A stretch of DNA of 17,425 bases from Scatosoma sp045652785 (GCA_045652785.1 JAZOLF010000107.1:1-17425); one strand, 5' to 3'. Shown: positions 6,714 through 15,600, numbered from the stretch's first letter. Numbers and translations: made by a program. Notes: generated from the sequence alone by a model not told the origin.

Positions 6714-7846
6714 ATTTCTTTCTCCTTTTCGTAATAATCTTTCGCAATTAAAGTTTTTTGATAGACAGGCTTCCCTGCCTTTGTTAAATATTCTACGGTG
6801 TCTTGGAGTGCCGCCAAGATGCACGCATCCAAGTCTTCCCAAAAGAGTTTCCTAAGCCGTTCCACCCCGGGATAGGAGCGGTCTTCTTCCACCAAATCCG
6901 CCAAGAATACGAGCTTATCCAGGTCGGACATCCCCGCCTTGCCGCTGGTGTGGCAGGCGATTGCGGACAGCACTTCTTCGTCTGTTATCCCCAAATGCAC
7001 ACGTGCGACGTATTCCCCAGCGTATTGATGCACCACGGACGGGGGACATCCGTCAGGGGGAGTAAACCCTATCAATAGCCCATCGCTCGGCGCAAGATTT
7101 TTTGCACAGTCGTGCAACAGACAAGCCTGTAAAACCTGTTTTTCATTAAGCCGTAATTGCCCCGCGCGCTCTGCCGCCAGCAACGCCACCCGAACGCTAT
7201 GCGCCGCTCTTGACGGCTTTTGCAAAGCAAGGGAAGAAAGTACGCCGTCTATCTTATACAAGCCCTTTTTCGCTATATACGCCGCCACTTTTTCGTCAGT
7301 ATAAGCGGTTATTTCCATACCTGCCCCCGCCAAAACGCGAATTTTCGTCGAAGAAACGTCTTTGCCTTCGTAGGACAACACGACAAACTCTTTGCCAAAT
7401 TTTTCTTGGAAAACTGCCCTTTCTTCCTGCACCCAGCCTTCTTCTTCGGCACGCGCACACACCGCAAGGGTTGCGTTTTCTAAAATATCTTCGGGGTTGC
7501 GCCACAGGGGGAAATTTCGGAGCATATCCGTCCCAACCAGGAAAAATATTTCCGCATTCGGATACACTTCCTTAAAGTGCCGAACGGTCAAATAGGTATA
7601 ACTCGCGCCCCCTTTTTCAATCTCGTAATCGCTCACGGTAATCTTTTCGTCATCCGAAAACGTCAAAGCGCACATCGCAAGCCGATCTTGATCGGGGATC
7701 AAGTTTCTCCACGGTTTATGGGGCGGGTTCGCCGCGGGCATCACAAACAGCCGATCCAAAGAAAGATCGACCACCGCTTGCCGCGCAAGCGCGATATGTT
7801 CGCTGTGAATGGGATCAAACGACCCGCCAAAAATGCCTATCCGCAT
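6701..7846 (-). CDS. nadD: Fused nicotinate-nucleotide adenylyltransferase (NadD) and YqeK-type HD hydrolase
   Basis: Two enzymes are joined in 381 residues. Residues 1-200 are NadD, which adenylates nicotinate mononucleotide in NAD synthesis. They include GGSFDPIHSEH (7-17), PHKP (42-45), FFLVGTDML (101-109) and VSSTKIR (164-170). In the nucleotide-binding H-x-G-H motif the glycine is replaced by glutamate (HSEH). Residues 205-381 form an HD-superfamily domain of the YqeK type, whose members hydrolyse diadenosine tetraphosphate symmetrically. Metal-site candidates are H217, H245-D246 (LLHDCAKN), H273, H299 (CHTSGKAGMSDLDKLVFLADLVE) and D327. Separate nadD and yqeK genes are common in Bacillota; fusions also occur in Clostridia. 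The ATG at 7846 is preferred because AAAGGA lies 6 bases upstream; an ATG at 7870 would add 8 residues without a site. Confidence 0.95.
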   Translation of the reverse strand: MRIGIFGGSFDPIHSEHIALARQAVVDLSLDRLFVMPAANPPHKPWRNLIPDQDRLAMCALTFSDDEKITVSDYEIEKGGASYTYLTVRHFKEVYPNAEIFFLVGTDMLRNFPLWRNPEDILENATLAVCARAEEEGWVQEERAVFQEKFGKEFVVLSYEGKDVSSTKIRVLAGAGMEITAYTDEKVAAYIAKKGLYKIDGVLSSLALQKPSRAAHSVRVALLAAERAGQLRLNEKQVLQACLLHDCAKNLAPSDGLLIGFTPPDGCPPSVVHQYAGEYVARVHLGITDEEVLSAIACHTSGKAGMSDLDKLVFLADLVEEDRSYPGVERLRKLFWEDLDACILAALQDTVEYLTKAGKPVYQKTLIAKDYYEKEKEIWKK

Positions 7847-7893
7847 ACCCGTTCCTTTTGCACGCCGCATTCCGCCGCTACGTGCCTATCTTT

Positions 7894-7922
7894 ATTATAT
7901 ACTATTTTTTACATTTTTTCAA
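7894..7922 (-). promoter_or_regulatory. SigA-type promoter of nadD-yqeK/rsfS
   Basis: On the minus strand TTGAAA (7922-7917) and TATAAT (7899-7894) are separated by 17 bases, a near-consensus promoter starting transcription about 40 bases before the nadD ATG. A TATACT sequence on the plus strand (7898-7903) lies in the same AT-rich region and could be the -10 for the divergent membrane protein gene, but no good -35 accompanies it. Confidence 0.85.
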
Positions 7923-7969
7923 GTTTAACGGCAAACTTTTTCGGCAAAAATAGGAAAAAAGGAGTTTTT

Positions 7970-8737
7970 ATGAAAAAATCAGCCTACCTTTCCGACGTAT
8001 TGTTCGCGTTCATCGTCCTGTTTTTGCCTATCCTTTGTTATTTGCGCTTTCGTGGGATTTCTCTTCCCGTATCCGTCGTGCTTGCCGCCCTTTGCGGAGT
8101 ATGCTCCGCGACGCTTGCCGCGCTGTGGATGAACCGAAAACGCCACGGGCAAAAACTCAAAGGGGAACAGCGGCGTCAGGTAGAGTTGTTCTCTCTGCAT
8201 CTTGCTCTACTTTCCCAACGGGAACAAGCGGAATTCTTTGCGGAGCGCATCTCCGCGCTTTCGAACACGCAATCGGTACGAATGGTGCGATGGGACGGCG
8301 TGTATTTACTGGAAACGGACGATACCCTTATCTACCCTTTATTCTCCGTCGAGCCGATCACCGCCAGCCGCGTTTTACCCCTACTCACCCATCCTGCCGA
8401 AGAAAAATGCAGGCTTATTTCTTCCCCGTTGACCGCAGACGCACAGACTTTTTTAGAAAAATTCTCTCTGCAAACGACCACCGCCGAAGAAACGTACTTA
8501 CGCCTAAAAACCAAAAACGCCCTGCCTGAACGATACAAAAGCGAAAGCGTATTCGACAAGAAACGCAAACGTCGGTTTGCTCTATGGCTGCAAAAAAAGA
8601 ACGCCCGCCCGTTTTTCACAGGCGGAGCGTTGTTGCTTATATCTTCCTTGTTTTCACCCTTTCCGTATTATTACGTAATCGTGGGAACGCTGCTCACTTT
8701 CACGTCCGTCTTGGTGCGTACTTTCGGAAAAGAATAA
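7970..8737 (+). CDS. Membrane protein of unknown function with four predicted helices
   Basis: I do not recognise this family. The 255-residue protein has a two-helix hairpin at the N-terminus (about 7-25 and 31-53). A mostly hydrophilic region (54-210) follows, rich in Leu, Glu, Arg and Lys. It has a helical start (GEQRRQVELFSLHLALLSQREQAEFFAERI) and then a strand-rich part (VRMVRWDGVYLLE, TLIYPLFSVEPI). A strongly basic KKRKRR comes next, and a second short hairpin (about 215-250, LLLISSLFSPFPYYYVIVGTLL) ends it. Both termini and the central domain are predicted cytoplasmic. A very good site (AAAAAAGGAG, 5 bases before ATG) fixes the start. It diverges from nadD and converges on nnrD with 11 bases between stops and no terminator. 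The central region has no catalytic motif that I can name. Confidence 0.85.
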   Translation: MKKSAYLSDVLFAFIVLFLPILCYLRFRGISLPVSVVLAALCGVCSATLAALWMNRKRHGQKLKGEQRRQVELFSLHLALLSQREQAEFFAERISALSNTQSVRMVRWDGVYLLETDDTLIYPLFSVEPITASRVLPLLTHPAEEKCRLISSPLTADAQTFLEKFSLQTTTAEETYLRLKTKNALPERYKSESVFDKKRKRRFALWLQKKNARPFFTGGALLLISSLFSPFPYYYVIVGTLLTFTSVLVRTFGKE

Positions 8738-8748
8738 GGTTTATCTGA

Positions 8749-10269
8749 TTATTTTGCTTGCAAAGACAAAAATGCCTTACCCAAGTACGCAATTACGTCC
8801 GTTGCCGTCAAGGAATATTCCCCAACGTCTTTCGTAGCAAGTTCCGCAGCCCTACCGCAAAGATACGCCGCTGCGACTGCCGTTTCATAGCCGCCATCCA
8901 CCGATGCGCACAGCCCTGCAAGCACCCCCGAAAGCACGTCACCGCTCCCCGCTTTGGCTTGACCTGCCGTACCGCTGCAACTGATTCTTGCACGCTTGCC
9001 GTCCGTAATCACGGTTGCCGCGCCTTTCAATAAAATGGTACAGCCCCATTCCTTTGCATACCGTTGCGAAAGGGTGAGCGCGTGCTCTACCACTTCCGAA
9101 CAAGGCGCACCGATCAAGCGGGCAAACTCTCTCGGATGGGGGGTTAAAATTACTTCGCACGTCGCGTTTTGGAAGAGTGCCGTCAAAGCGTCCTTGCGAT
9201 ATTCCGCCAAAGAATTGAGCGCATCCGCATCCAAAACCAGCGCACCTTCGTGGTGGGAAAGCAAGTATTCCGCACCCTGCGCCACGTCTTCGGAAATATC
9301 CATTCCCATCCCAAACGCCACCGCGCCTTTGGGAATTTTCGCTAAAATTTCTTCGTTAAATGCGTACCTGCCCCCGTCATTTGTGATAGAAAGCAGCACT
9401 TCGGGAATTTTTAAGGCAAACAGCGGGAACAATTTTTCAGGCAACAACAAGGTCGTGTAGCCTGCGCCGCTGCGCACCGCCGCCGATGCGGAAAGATATG
9501 CCGCGCCCGTGTATTTTTCGCACCCTGCAACGATCGTCGCCCTTCCGTAATTTCCCTTGTGCGTATTCCGTTTCCGTTTGGGCAAAAACGCCTTTACTTC
9601 GTCTTCTTCCACAAGCCGCGCATAGCCGTCGCCGTCCGCATCGAAACCAGGCAACATAATGCCGATGTCCGCGCGGAGCACTTTCCCCGCATGGTCCAAG
9701 CCGTCACACAGCACCACGCCGCTCTTGATTTCCCCAAGACACAAAGTCACATCCGCGTCCACCGCTTCGCCTTTTGCAACGCCGCTATTGCCGCACACCC
9801 CCGACGGAATGTCCGCCGAAAGGATTTTTGCGCCCCGCTTTTTCAACGTATTCATTTTGCGGATCACCGCATCCGTCCGTTCGTCTTCGCGATAAGTATA
9901 GCCCGTACCAAACAGGCAATCAATCACCAGCGTATAATCGCCATCGGGGATACTATCGTAAATCCGCCCGTTGTTCATCATAAATTCGGACAAGTTGAGT
10001 GCGCATTCGTGCGTGCGTTTTTCCGCAAAGAATACCGCATCCGTTTCCCTGCCCGCAAGCAACAAATGCCTACCGCAGACAAAGCCGTCTCCGCCGTTGT
10101 TCCCGCCGCCGCAAACGATTAGAATTTTTCCCGTGGGCGCAAGTTTTTCCGCCTGCTCTTTCAAGGCGATTCCCGCCCGCTCCATCAGTTCCAAAGCAGG
10201 CACACCCAGCGTTTCGATTGTAAACAAATCCGCTTCGCGCATTTGTTCGTTCGTCAATACGTATTTCAT
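8749..10269 (-). CDS. nnrD: Bifunctional NAD(P)H-hydrate repair enzyme (epimerase + ADP-dependent dehydratase)
   Basis: This repairs NADH and NADPH damaged by hydration. The N-terminal YjeF domain (1-215) epimerises NAD(P)HX. The C-terminal ribokinase-like domain (225-506) dehydrates the S form with ADP in bacteria. The epimerase shows LTNEQMREAD (5-14), GGGNNGGDGF (54-63), VIDCLFGTG (115-123) and SADIPSGV (151-158). The dehydratase shows THKGNYGRATIVAG, LTPHPREFARL (375-385) and AGQAKAGSGDVLSGVLAG (425-442), whose GSGD includes the catalytic aspartate. At 506 residues it is full length. I chose the ATG at 10269, which has GAGAG upstream; a GTG at 10281 overlaps the birA stop as GTGA but has no site. 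It is third in the recX-birA-nnrD operon. Confidence 0.95.
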   Translation of the reverse strand: MKYVLTNEQMREADLFTIETLGVPALELMERAGIALKEQAEKLAPTGKILIVCGGGNNGGDGFVCGRHLLLAGRETDAVFFAEKRTHECALNLSEFMMNNGRIYDSIPDGDYTLVIDCLFGTGYTYREDERTDAVIRKMNTLKKRGAKILSADIPSGVCGNSGVAKGEAVDADVTLCLGEIKSGVVLCDGLDHAGKVLRADIGIMLPGFDADGDGYARLVEEDEVKAFLPKRKRNTHKGNYGRATIVAGCEKYTGAAYLSASAAVRSGAGYTTLLLPEKLFPLFALKIPEVLLSITNDGGRYAFNEEILAKIPKGAVAFGMGMDISEDVAQGAEYLLSHHEGALVLDADALNSLAEYRKDALTALFQNATCEVILTPHPREFARLIGAPCSEVVEHALTLSQRYAKEWGCTILLKGAATVITDGKRARISCSGTAGQAKAGSGDVLSGVLAGLCASVDGGYETAVAAAYLCGRAAELATKDVGEYSLTATDVIAYLGKAFLSLQAK

Positions 10270-10277
10270 CTTCTCTC

Positions 10278-10970
10278 TCACTTTTTCAAAAGGGCAATTT
10301 CCCCATAGGCGTAGGCAGTCGTTTCGCCCCCGTCTTTGAGCAACAATTCTCCCCGTTCGCTCACCCCAACCAGAGTGGCTTTTTTCACCGTTTCACCTAT
10401 GGTGAACGAAACTTCTTCCCCCACGAATGCAAGCCGTTTGACATACTCATCAAACGAGAAGGGCGCAAACAAATTTTCGAGCAATCTTTCTTCCACTTCC
10501 CGCACGTCAATCGCCCTGCCAAGCGCCGCAAAAAGTGTGGTTGCAATCGGCGCGATTTCATCCGAAAGCAAGTTGTTCACATTCAGCCCGATCCCCCACA
10601 GCGTCGAGTGCAATGCACCCCCCGCAATACGATTTTCGGTGAGTACGCCGCACACCTTTTTCCCATCGAGTAGCACGTCGTTCGCCCACTTGATTTTGGG
10701 GGCAAGCCCATAACTTTCTAACGTCTTACAAACGGCAACCGCCGCCCGCGACATCATCAAAAAACCATCCTTCGCGGAAACGCCGCTATGAAAGGTTAAA
10801 ACGGAGAGCCAAAGCCCCCCTTTTGCGCATTCAAACGCCCGATTCCTTGTGCCTTTCCCTTGCGATTGCACAGCGGCAACGGCAAGCATTTCTTGCCCAG
10901 TTTGCCACTTTTCCCGCAAAAAATCCTGCGTAGAAGGAAGGCTGTCAAAGCGATATTCTATCCGTTTCAT
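10278..10970 (-). CDS. birA: Biotin--[acetyl-CoA-carboxylase] ligase, short form without DNA-binding domain
   Basis: Biotin protein ligase activates biotin to biotinyl-AMP and attaches it to biotin carboxyl carrier proteins. The 230-residue protein starts directly with the catalytic domain (FDSLPSTQDFLRE) and has no N-terminal helix-turn-helix, so it should not repress biotin genes. The biotinyl-AMP loop reads QSQGKGTRNR (35-44), a variant of the usual GRGRRGR. GGLWLSV follows, then KIKWANDVLLDGKKVCGVLTEN (92-113), where K105 is the likely catalytic lysine and alanine replaces the common proline in KWPND. WGIGLNVN is also conserved. An SH3-like C-terminal domain occupies about 183-230. An AGGTG sequence precedes the ATG. 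It lies between recX and nnrD on one transcript. Confidence 0.92.
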   Translation of the reverse strand: MKRIEYRFDSLPSTQDFLREKWQTGQEMLAVAAVQSQGKGTRNRAFECAKGGLWLSVLTFHSGVSAKDGFLMMSRAAVAVCKTLESYGLAPKIKWANDVLLDGKKVCGVLTENRIAGGALHSTLWGIGLNVNNLLSDEIAPIATTLFAALGRAIDVREVEERLLENLFAPFSFDEYVKRLAFVGEEVSFTIGETVKKATLVGVSERGELLLKDGGETTAYAYGEIALLKK

Positions 10971-10988
10971 CTCACACCTGACCCCTAC

Positions 10989-11612
10989 TTATTGCATTTC
11001 ATCCACGTCCGCAAGCGACGATAAAGCCGCCTTTGCAACGTCAAAAGAAAACCCTTTCGACAAAAGATACCGATAGGTTTTTTGGAGCGTGGTAACGTCA
11101 AGCGTCTTACCCCGCGTGTATTTTTCGACAATCGTTTTCGCGGTCGCAATCTGCGTTTCTTCGTCAATTTCCGCAACCGCTGCCTGCGCCTGCTCATCCC
11201 CCACGCCCTTGGCGCGAAGTTCTTGTCGGATCAAGCGCGCGCCCTTTTTCTTTGCCTTACTTTCGGCGTACGCCTTCGCATAATCTTCATCGTTGACGAA
11301 CCCATAGGAGCGCATCTTTTCAAGCACGTATTCCACCGTCGCAGGCAAATAGCCTTTTTTTGTCAAAAAATCCCGCACTTCCTTTTCCGTCTTTTGGGTG
11401 GCGGTGATATGGGTGAGCGCCTTATCCAGCGCCGTCCGTTTTTCGCTTTCGAGTTGGATTTCCGCAAGGTAGCCTTCGCTGACCGTCTGCCCGACCTTCA
11501 AACGATTTTTCACCGTCGTTTCCAGGCTCAACCCACAATAAAAACGCCCGTCGACGTAGATCGAACAACGGGTTTTATCTTTGGCTTGGGGGGTGATTGC
11601 GGTAATTTCCAT
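10989..11612 (-). CDS. recX: Regulatory protein RecX
   Basis: RecX binds RecA filaments and limits recombinase activity. The 207 residues are rich in Lys, Glu and Ala and built of three-helix repeats. Recognisable segments are an N-terminal beta region MEITAITPQAKDKTRCSIYVDG, ALDKALTHITATQKTEKEVRDFLTKKGY in the first repeat, VLEKMRSYGFVNDEDYAKAYAESK in the second, KKGARLIRQELRAKGV (a family signature), and TYRYLLSKGFSFDVAKAAL at the end. An AAGGAG ribosome binding site sits 5 bases before the ATG. It is the first gene of a three-gene operon with birA and nnrD, behind a near-perfect promoter. recA itself is not in the window. Confidence 0.94.
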   Translation of the reverse strand: MEITAITPQAKDKTRCSIYVDGRFYCGLSLETTVKNRLKVGQTVSEGYLAEIQLESEKRTALDKALTHITATQKTEKEVRDFLTKKGYLPATVEYVLEKMRSYGFVNDEDYAKAYAESKAKKKGARLIRQELRAKGVGDEQAQAAVAEIDEETQIATAKTIVEKYTRGKTLDVTTLQKTYRYLLSKGFSFDVAKAALSSLADVDEMQ

Positions 11613-11665
11613 CTTTTCTCCTTTTTTCTATCCCGCTATACCCAAAGCGGAAAGAAAGCGGTATT

Positions 11666-11694
11666 ATTCTACCACAAAGCCGCCGATTTGTCAA
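11666..11694 (-). promoter_or_regulatory. SigA-type promoter of recX-birA-nnrD
   Basis: On the minus strand a perfect TTGACA (11694-11689), a 17-base spacer and TAGAAT (11671-11666) point toward recX. The leader of about 47 bases contains a CCGCT/AGCGG inverted repeat. No SOS (LexA) box was recognised. Confidence 0.88.
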
Positions 11695-11758
11695 TACGCT
11701 TTGCCCGCCGCCCGCAGGCTTTTTTGTAAAAAATATTTCTATTTTTTCCCGCAAGGGG

Positions 11759-11787
11759 TTTACTTTTTTGCAAAAAGATGCTACAAT
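11759..11787 (+). promoter_or_regulatory. SigA-type promoter of the phosphoribosyltransferase gene
   Basis: TTTACT (11759-11764), a 17-base spacer and TACAAT (11782-11787) with an upstream TG make an extended -10 promoter about 35 bases before the ATG. It diverges from the recX promoter within the same 210-base intergenic region. I saw no purine riboswitch in the short leader. Confidence 0.8.
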
Positions 11788-11822
11788 GATAACAGAGCGA
11801 ACTTATAAGGTGGTTTTACGAT

Positions 11823-12365
11823 ATGAGTGAAAACGTATATGTTGTTGATTTTGAAGGTTTCAAAGCAGAATTACCCATTCTCCCCCTGCCTTCGGGAATC
11901 AGTATTGCATTTTTTAACCTGCACGGCGACAACGCACTTACCGAACATTGTGCAAAGTTGCTTGCAAAGCACCTGACCGACTGCGAAGTGGTACTCACCG
12001 CAGAATCGAAGGGCTTACAGTTGGCGCACTGTGTTTCCCGTGAACTTGGTCAACGCTACTACGCAGTAGCGCGTAAGAGCAAAAAACTCTACGTGCAAGA
12101 CGGCATCGAAGTATCCATCAACGCATCTATCACGACAGGTAAAGAACAAAAACTCTACCTTTCCAAGCACGACGTAGAACTCCTGAAAGGCAAAAAAGTT
12201 GCCATCGTGGACGACGTCGTATCGACGGGCGCATCCCTTTTGGGCTTGGAAGCGTTGGTAGAAAAAGCGGGCGGCATTCTGCACAAAAAGGCTTTTGTTT
12301 TGGCGGAAGGCGACGCGGCAAAACGCGAAGACGTTATCTTCTTGGGAACGATCCCCCTGCTTTAA
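11823..12365 (+). CDS. Purine-type phosphoribosyltransferase (type I PRTase)
   Basis: This is a type I phosphoribosyltransferase, transferring ribose-5-phosphate from PRPP to a nucleobase or acting as a regulator of the same fold. The PRPP loop is VAIVDDVVSTGAS (126-138), with both acidic residues and the STG turn. VVLTAESKGLQLAHCVSRELG (56-76) is the usual helix and pyrophosphate-loop region. The flexible loop region VARKSKKLYVQDGIEVSINASITTGKEQKLYL (82-113) and the ending EDVIFLGTIPLL resemble the adenine/xanthine PRTase group. At 180 residues there is no helix-turn-helix, so a PurR-type repressor is unlikely. AAGGTGG lies 9 bases before the ATG. It is a single-gene unit between its own promoter and a strong terminator. 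Substrate cannot be fixed from sequence; adenine is my first guess. Confidence 0.88.
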   Translation: MSENVYVVDFEGFKAELPILPLPSGISIAFFNLHGDNALTEHCAKLLAKHLTDCEVVLTAESKGLQLAHCVSRELGQRYYAVARKSKKLYVQDGIEVSINASITTGKEQKLYLSKHDVELLKGKKVAIVDDVVSTGASLLGLEALVEKAGGILHKKAFVLAEGDAAKREDVIFLGTIPLL

Positions 12366-12443
12366 TCTTGTTTTTGGTGACAGGCTTTTTTCTGTACTGC
12401 CGCAAATAAAAGCATACGATGTTTAACAAATTTAGAAAAGATT

Positions 12444-12488
12444 GCGGATAATGGTAAAAAAAACTACCATCTATCCGCTATTTTTTTT
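12444..12488 (+). terminator. Strong intrinsic terminator after the phosphoribosyltransferase gene
   Basis: GCGGATAATGGTA pairs with TACCAT-C-TATCCGC, 13 base pairs with a single bulged C, around an 8-base A-rich loop (12457-12464). A run of eight T follows (12481-12488). It begins 79 bases after the stop codon. The intervening bases hold no gene that I can support. Confidence 0.93.
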
Positions 12489-12497
12489 ATGGAATAC

Positions 12498-12526
12498 TTG
12501 CATTTTAAGAAAATATGCGGTATAAT
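12498..12526 (+). promoter_or_regulatory. Promoter of the large repeat protein gene
   Basis: A perfect TATAAT (12521-12526) lies 17 bases after a weak -35, TTGCAT (12498-12503). It starts immediately after the preceding terminator, so the large gene is transcribed on its own. The leader is about 80 bases. Confidence 0.72.
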
Positions 12527-12552
12527 GATTTTGTATAACAACATACATATAG

Positions 12553-12591
12553 TCGCACAGGCGCGCTCTTACACACGCACGCGCTATGCGA
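12553..12591 (+). promoter_or_regulatory. Predicted hairpin in the leader of the large repeat protein gene
   Basis: TCGCA (12553-12557) pairs with TGCGA (12587-12591), and inside it GCGCG (12561-12565) pairs with CGCGC (12580-12584) around a 14-base loop. The structure ends 9 bases before the ribosome binding site. No known riboswitch is recognised. It may stabilise the long mRNA. Confidence 0.45.
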
Positions 12592-12612
12592 ATACATAAC
12601 AAGGGAGTTTTT

Positions 12613-15600
12613 ATGGCAAAACGTGAAAGACAAAAAACGGTTGTTAAAAAGAAGAGCGGCATCGCTGGCAAGATCGGCTGTTTGTTGCTTGGCTTTGTAC
12701 TCGGTGTCGTTGGTACAGTTGGCGGCGTAGGCGGTTTTGGCTACTATGCAGTCACGCAGGTAAAAATCAAAGACGCAGTCAGTATGGTAAACGACATGGC
12801 GGGCTTGGATTTGAATTACGCTGATTACATCACCGAAGAATACGGCGACGGCACGACACTTGATTTGATCAATGCCATCAGCCAAGTAGTAAGCGATTTC
12901 AGCGGTGAAAACGCTACGCTTTCGACGCTCGAAAAAATCTCGCCTATGGTGGGCAAGAGCGTTCAATCTGTGATCGACAAACTCACCGAATTTGGGCTTT
13001 CCGTAGATTATGATAGGCTCATGACAACGCCGTTTGGTGAACTTGCTGGGTTCTTGACCGACACCGTAAACGATACGGAGATTGCCAAACTCGTTGAATC
13101 GGTCACCAAAAACGAAGTGACGGGTATCCTTTCCATTATTTGCTACGGCGAAGAAGGGGAAGATTATGTAATCAATGATGACGGTACAATCACGATGCTC
13201 GGCGGGGCTACGTCTGCAACGATCGGTTCGTTGACGAACGCAGATATGCTTTCCGACCGTTTGAGCGGTCTTTCCTTCCAAACGCTCATGAGCGCTTTGG
13301 GCAGCATCAACGAAGAAGACGCCATTATCCGTACCTTGGTGTACGGCGTAGAAGGCAAGGACTTCGTGATGATTGACGATGACAACGATCCCGCCACCCC
13401 CGACGTTGTGCATCAACTCCCGAAAACTTACGATTTAACGGTTGCACTCATCAACCCCGAAAACCCCGATGAAGGCACAGAGCCTGTTGTGATTGCACCC
13501 GACGGCTCGGTATTCACCCTTGTTGATAGCACGTTTACGAATGCTGAACTCGGTCAAACGATCGTTCTTTTGGACGGCGAAAGCGAATACCAAGCACAGG
13601 TGCTTGATAGCGAAAGCAACGTTATCTATGATTTGAAATACCTGGAAACGGAAGGCAGCGTAGAAAAGTTCCAAGCCTACATCGACGGCGCGGCGCAAGT
13701 ACGCAAAGGCCCTTACCTTAGCGACGTTATCGGCGAAGGCGCTGACCTGCTTGCGATCGTCGGCGAAGTTCGCTTGGGCGACTTGCTTGGCTTGAACGGC
13801 GATTCCGATCCCATCATGCTTGCGGTTGCGTACGGCGAAAAGGATAAGGACTACACCGTTGACGAAACGACGAAAAAGATTACCCCGATCAACGATCCTG
13901 TGACGATCAACGATCTTATGACTGTGGACGGCGGCATCTCCATCGTAGAAGATATCCCCCTTGCAACCTTGTTGAAGATCGAATCCCCCTTGCAAGAAGG
14001 CGTAGAAAGCCTGATGATCATCTTGGCTTACGGGGAAGAAGGCACGCACTATCGTACTTACTGGGAAGACGGCGTACAAAAGTGGGAATGGCTCACCAAC
14101 CAAGAAACGGGTGAACTGTACTCCGAACGCACCGTCGGCTACTTGATTGACAACGGCAACGAATCCTTGTTCAACGATTTGACGATCGAAACTTTGCTTG
14201 CGGTAGGCGCAAACAGCGATGATTTGATGCGCGCTTTGGCATACGGCAACGAAAACACCCACTATATTTTGGTGGACGAAAACCCTGGCGATGCCGACAA
14301 CACGCCTAACGCTGTAAAGATGCTGCCTATGCGCTACTTCGCTTCGGGAACGCAAGTCTTTGACGAAGAACACATCTTTGTCGGCACTTTCGGGGCGGAA
14401 GTGGAAAGCGGCATTTACACCGTGACGCTTAACGCGGAAAAATCGCAATACATCAAAGCAAACGCAAGCGGCGGCTACGACGTTTTCGCAACGCTTGAAC
14501 AAGCCCAAACGTACGCGGCGGATAACGATACACGTATGTATCACGCCAAGACGAAACTCGTTGATCTGCGCGGCTCGAATGCGGCAAATAAGATTGAACG
14601 CATCGAACTTGCGGCAGCTTTGGACGTTGACATCTTCGGCGAAGGGGAAAATGCGCCCGATCCTTTGATGGTGCAACTCGCATTCGGCGTTGAAGACGTC
14701 CACTACACGCTCGACCGCACGAACAAGAAAATCAACTGGTTGGAAGACGGCAACGGCTTGAAATACCACGCGCGTACCATCCACGATATGAAGGATACGC
14801 ACACGCTCTTTGAAAGCATCTATTTGGATACCGTGTTGGAGTTGAACTATCAATCCCCCGCGATTATGTTGGCGCTTGCTTACGGCAACGATTATACGAT
14901 CAGCGGCACGAATGTCACCTCCAATACGCGCAGAACACTTGGGGCTTTGATGGGCAGCAATTCTAAAACCCTGATCGAAAGCATCGAAATGCGCAACATC
15001 ATCACCAACGTTGCGGCGGATGATGCGATGATGAACTACATCTTGTTCAATATGACCGAACCCAACCCCAGCGATCCTGCTTACAAAGTACGCACGCTTG
15101 GTGACTTTATGAACGGCAGCAGCGACATCATCAACGGCATGATGGACGAATTGACGCTCGAACAAGCGCTTGGCGAAGCGGCAACGGACGGCCAGTTGCT
15201 TAGCAACTTCAAGGATACGAAAATTTCCAACTTGGGCTCGGAAATCCAAAACTTGTCCATAGGGAAAGCCATCGGCGAAAAAGTGACGAATCATACGATT
15301 TTGAAACACATTGCGGACGCTACCCTTTCGGACATCGACCAAAAACTCACCGACCTTTCCATTCAACAGGTTTTGGACGATCCCGCGAACGGCATCTATC
15401 AATACGCAAACTTCGGCGGTGTCATGAAGACTGCGGTACAAACGGGTGTGGACGGCAACAATAACCCCATCTATAAGGAAGTGTATGCAACCCCTAAGGA
15501 CAGCGGCTCTTACAAGTACTTGGAATGGAGATACACCGACGGCAACGCGATTGCTCCTTCCCCCTTGAAAGGCACCTGGAAGTATCTTTTGCTTGATGAA

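Noticed and set aside
7577..7969. Upstream in-frame extension of the membrane protein gene to 7577
   Set aside because: It overlaps nadD on the other strand and its promoter region, while an excellent ribosome binding site precedes the ATG at 7970.
12649..12700. Lipoprotein signal with a cysteine at residue 23 of the repeat protein
   Set aside because: The residues before the cysteine are KIG, which do not fit the lipobox, and the hydrophobic stretch continues past the cysteine.
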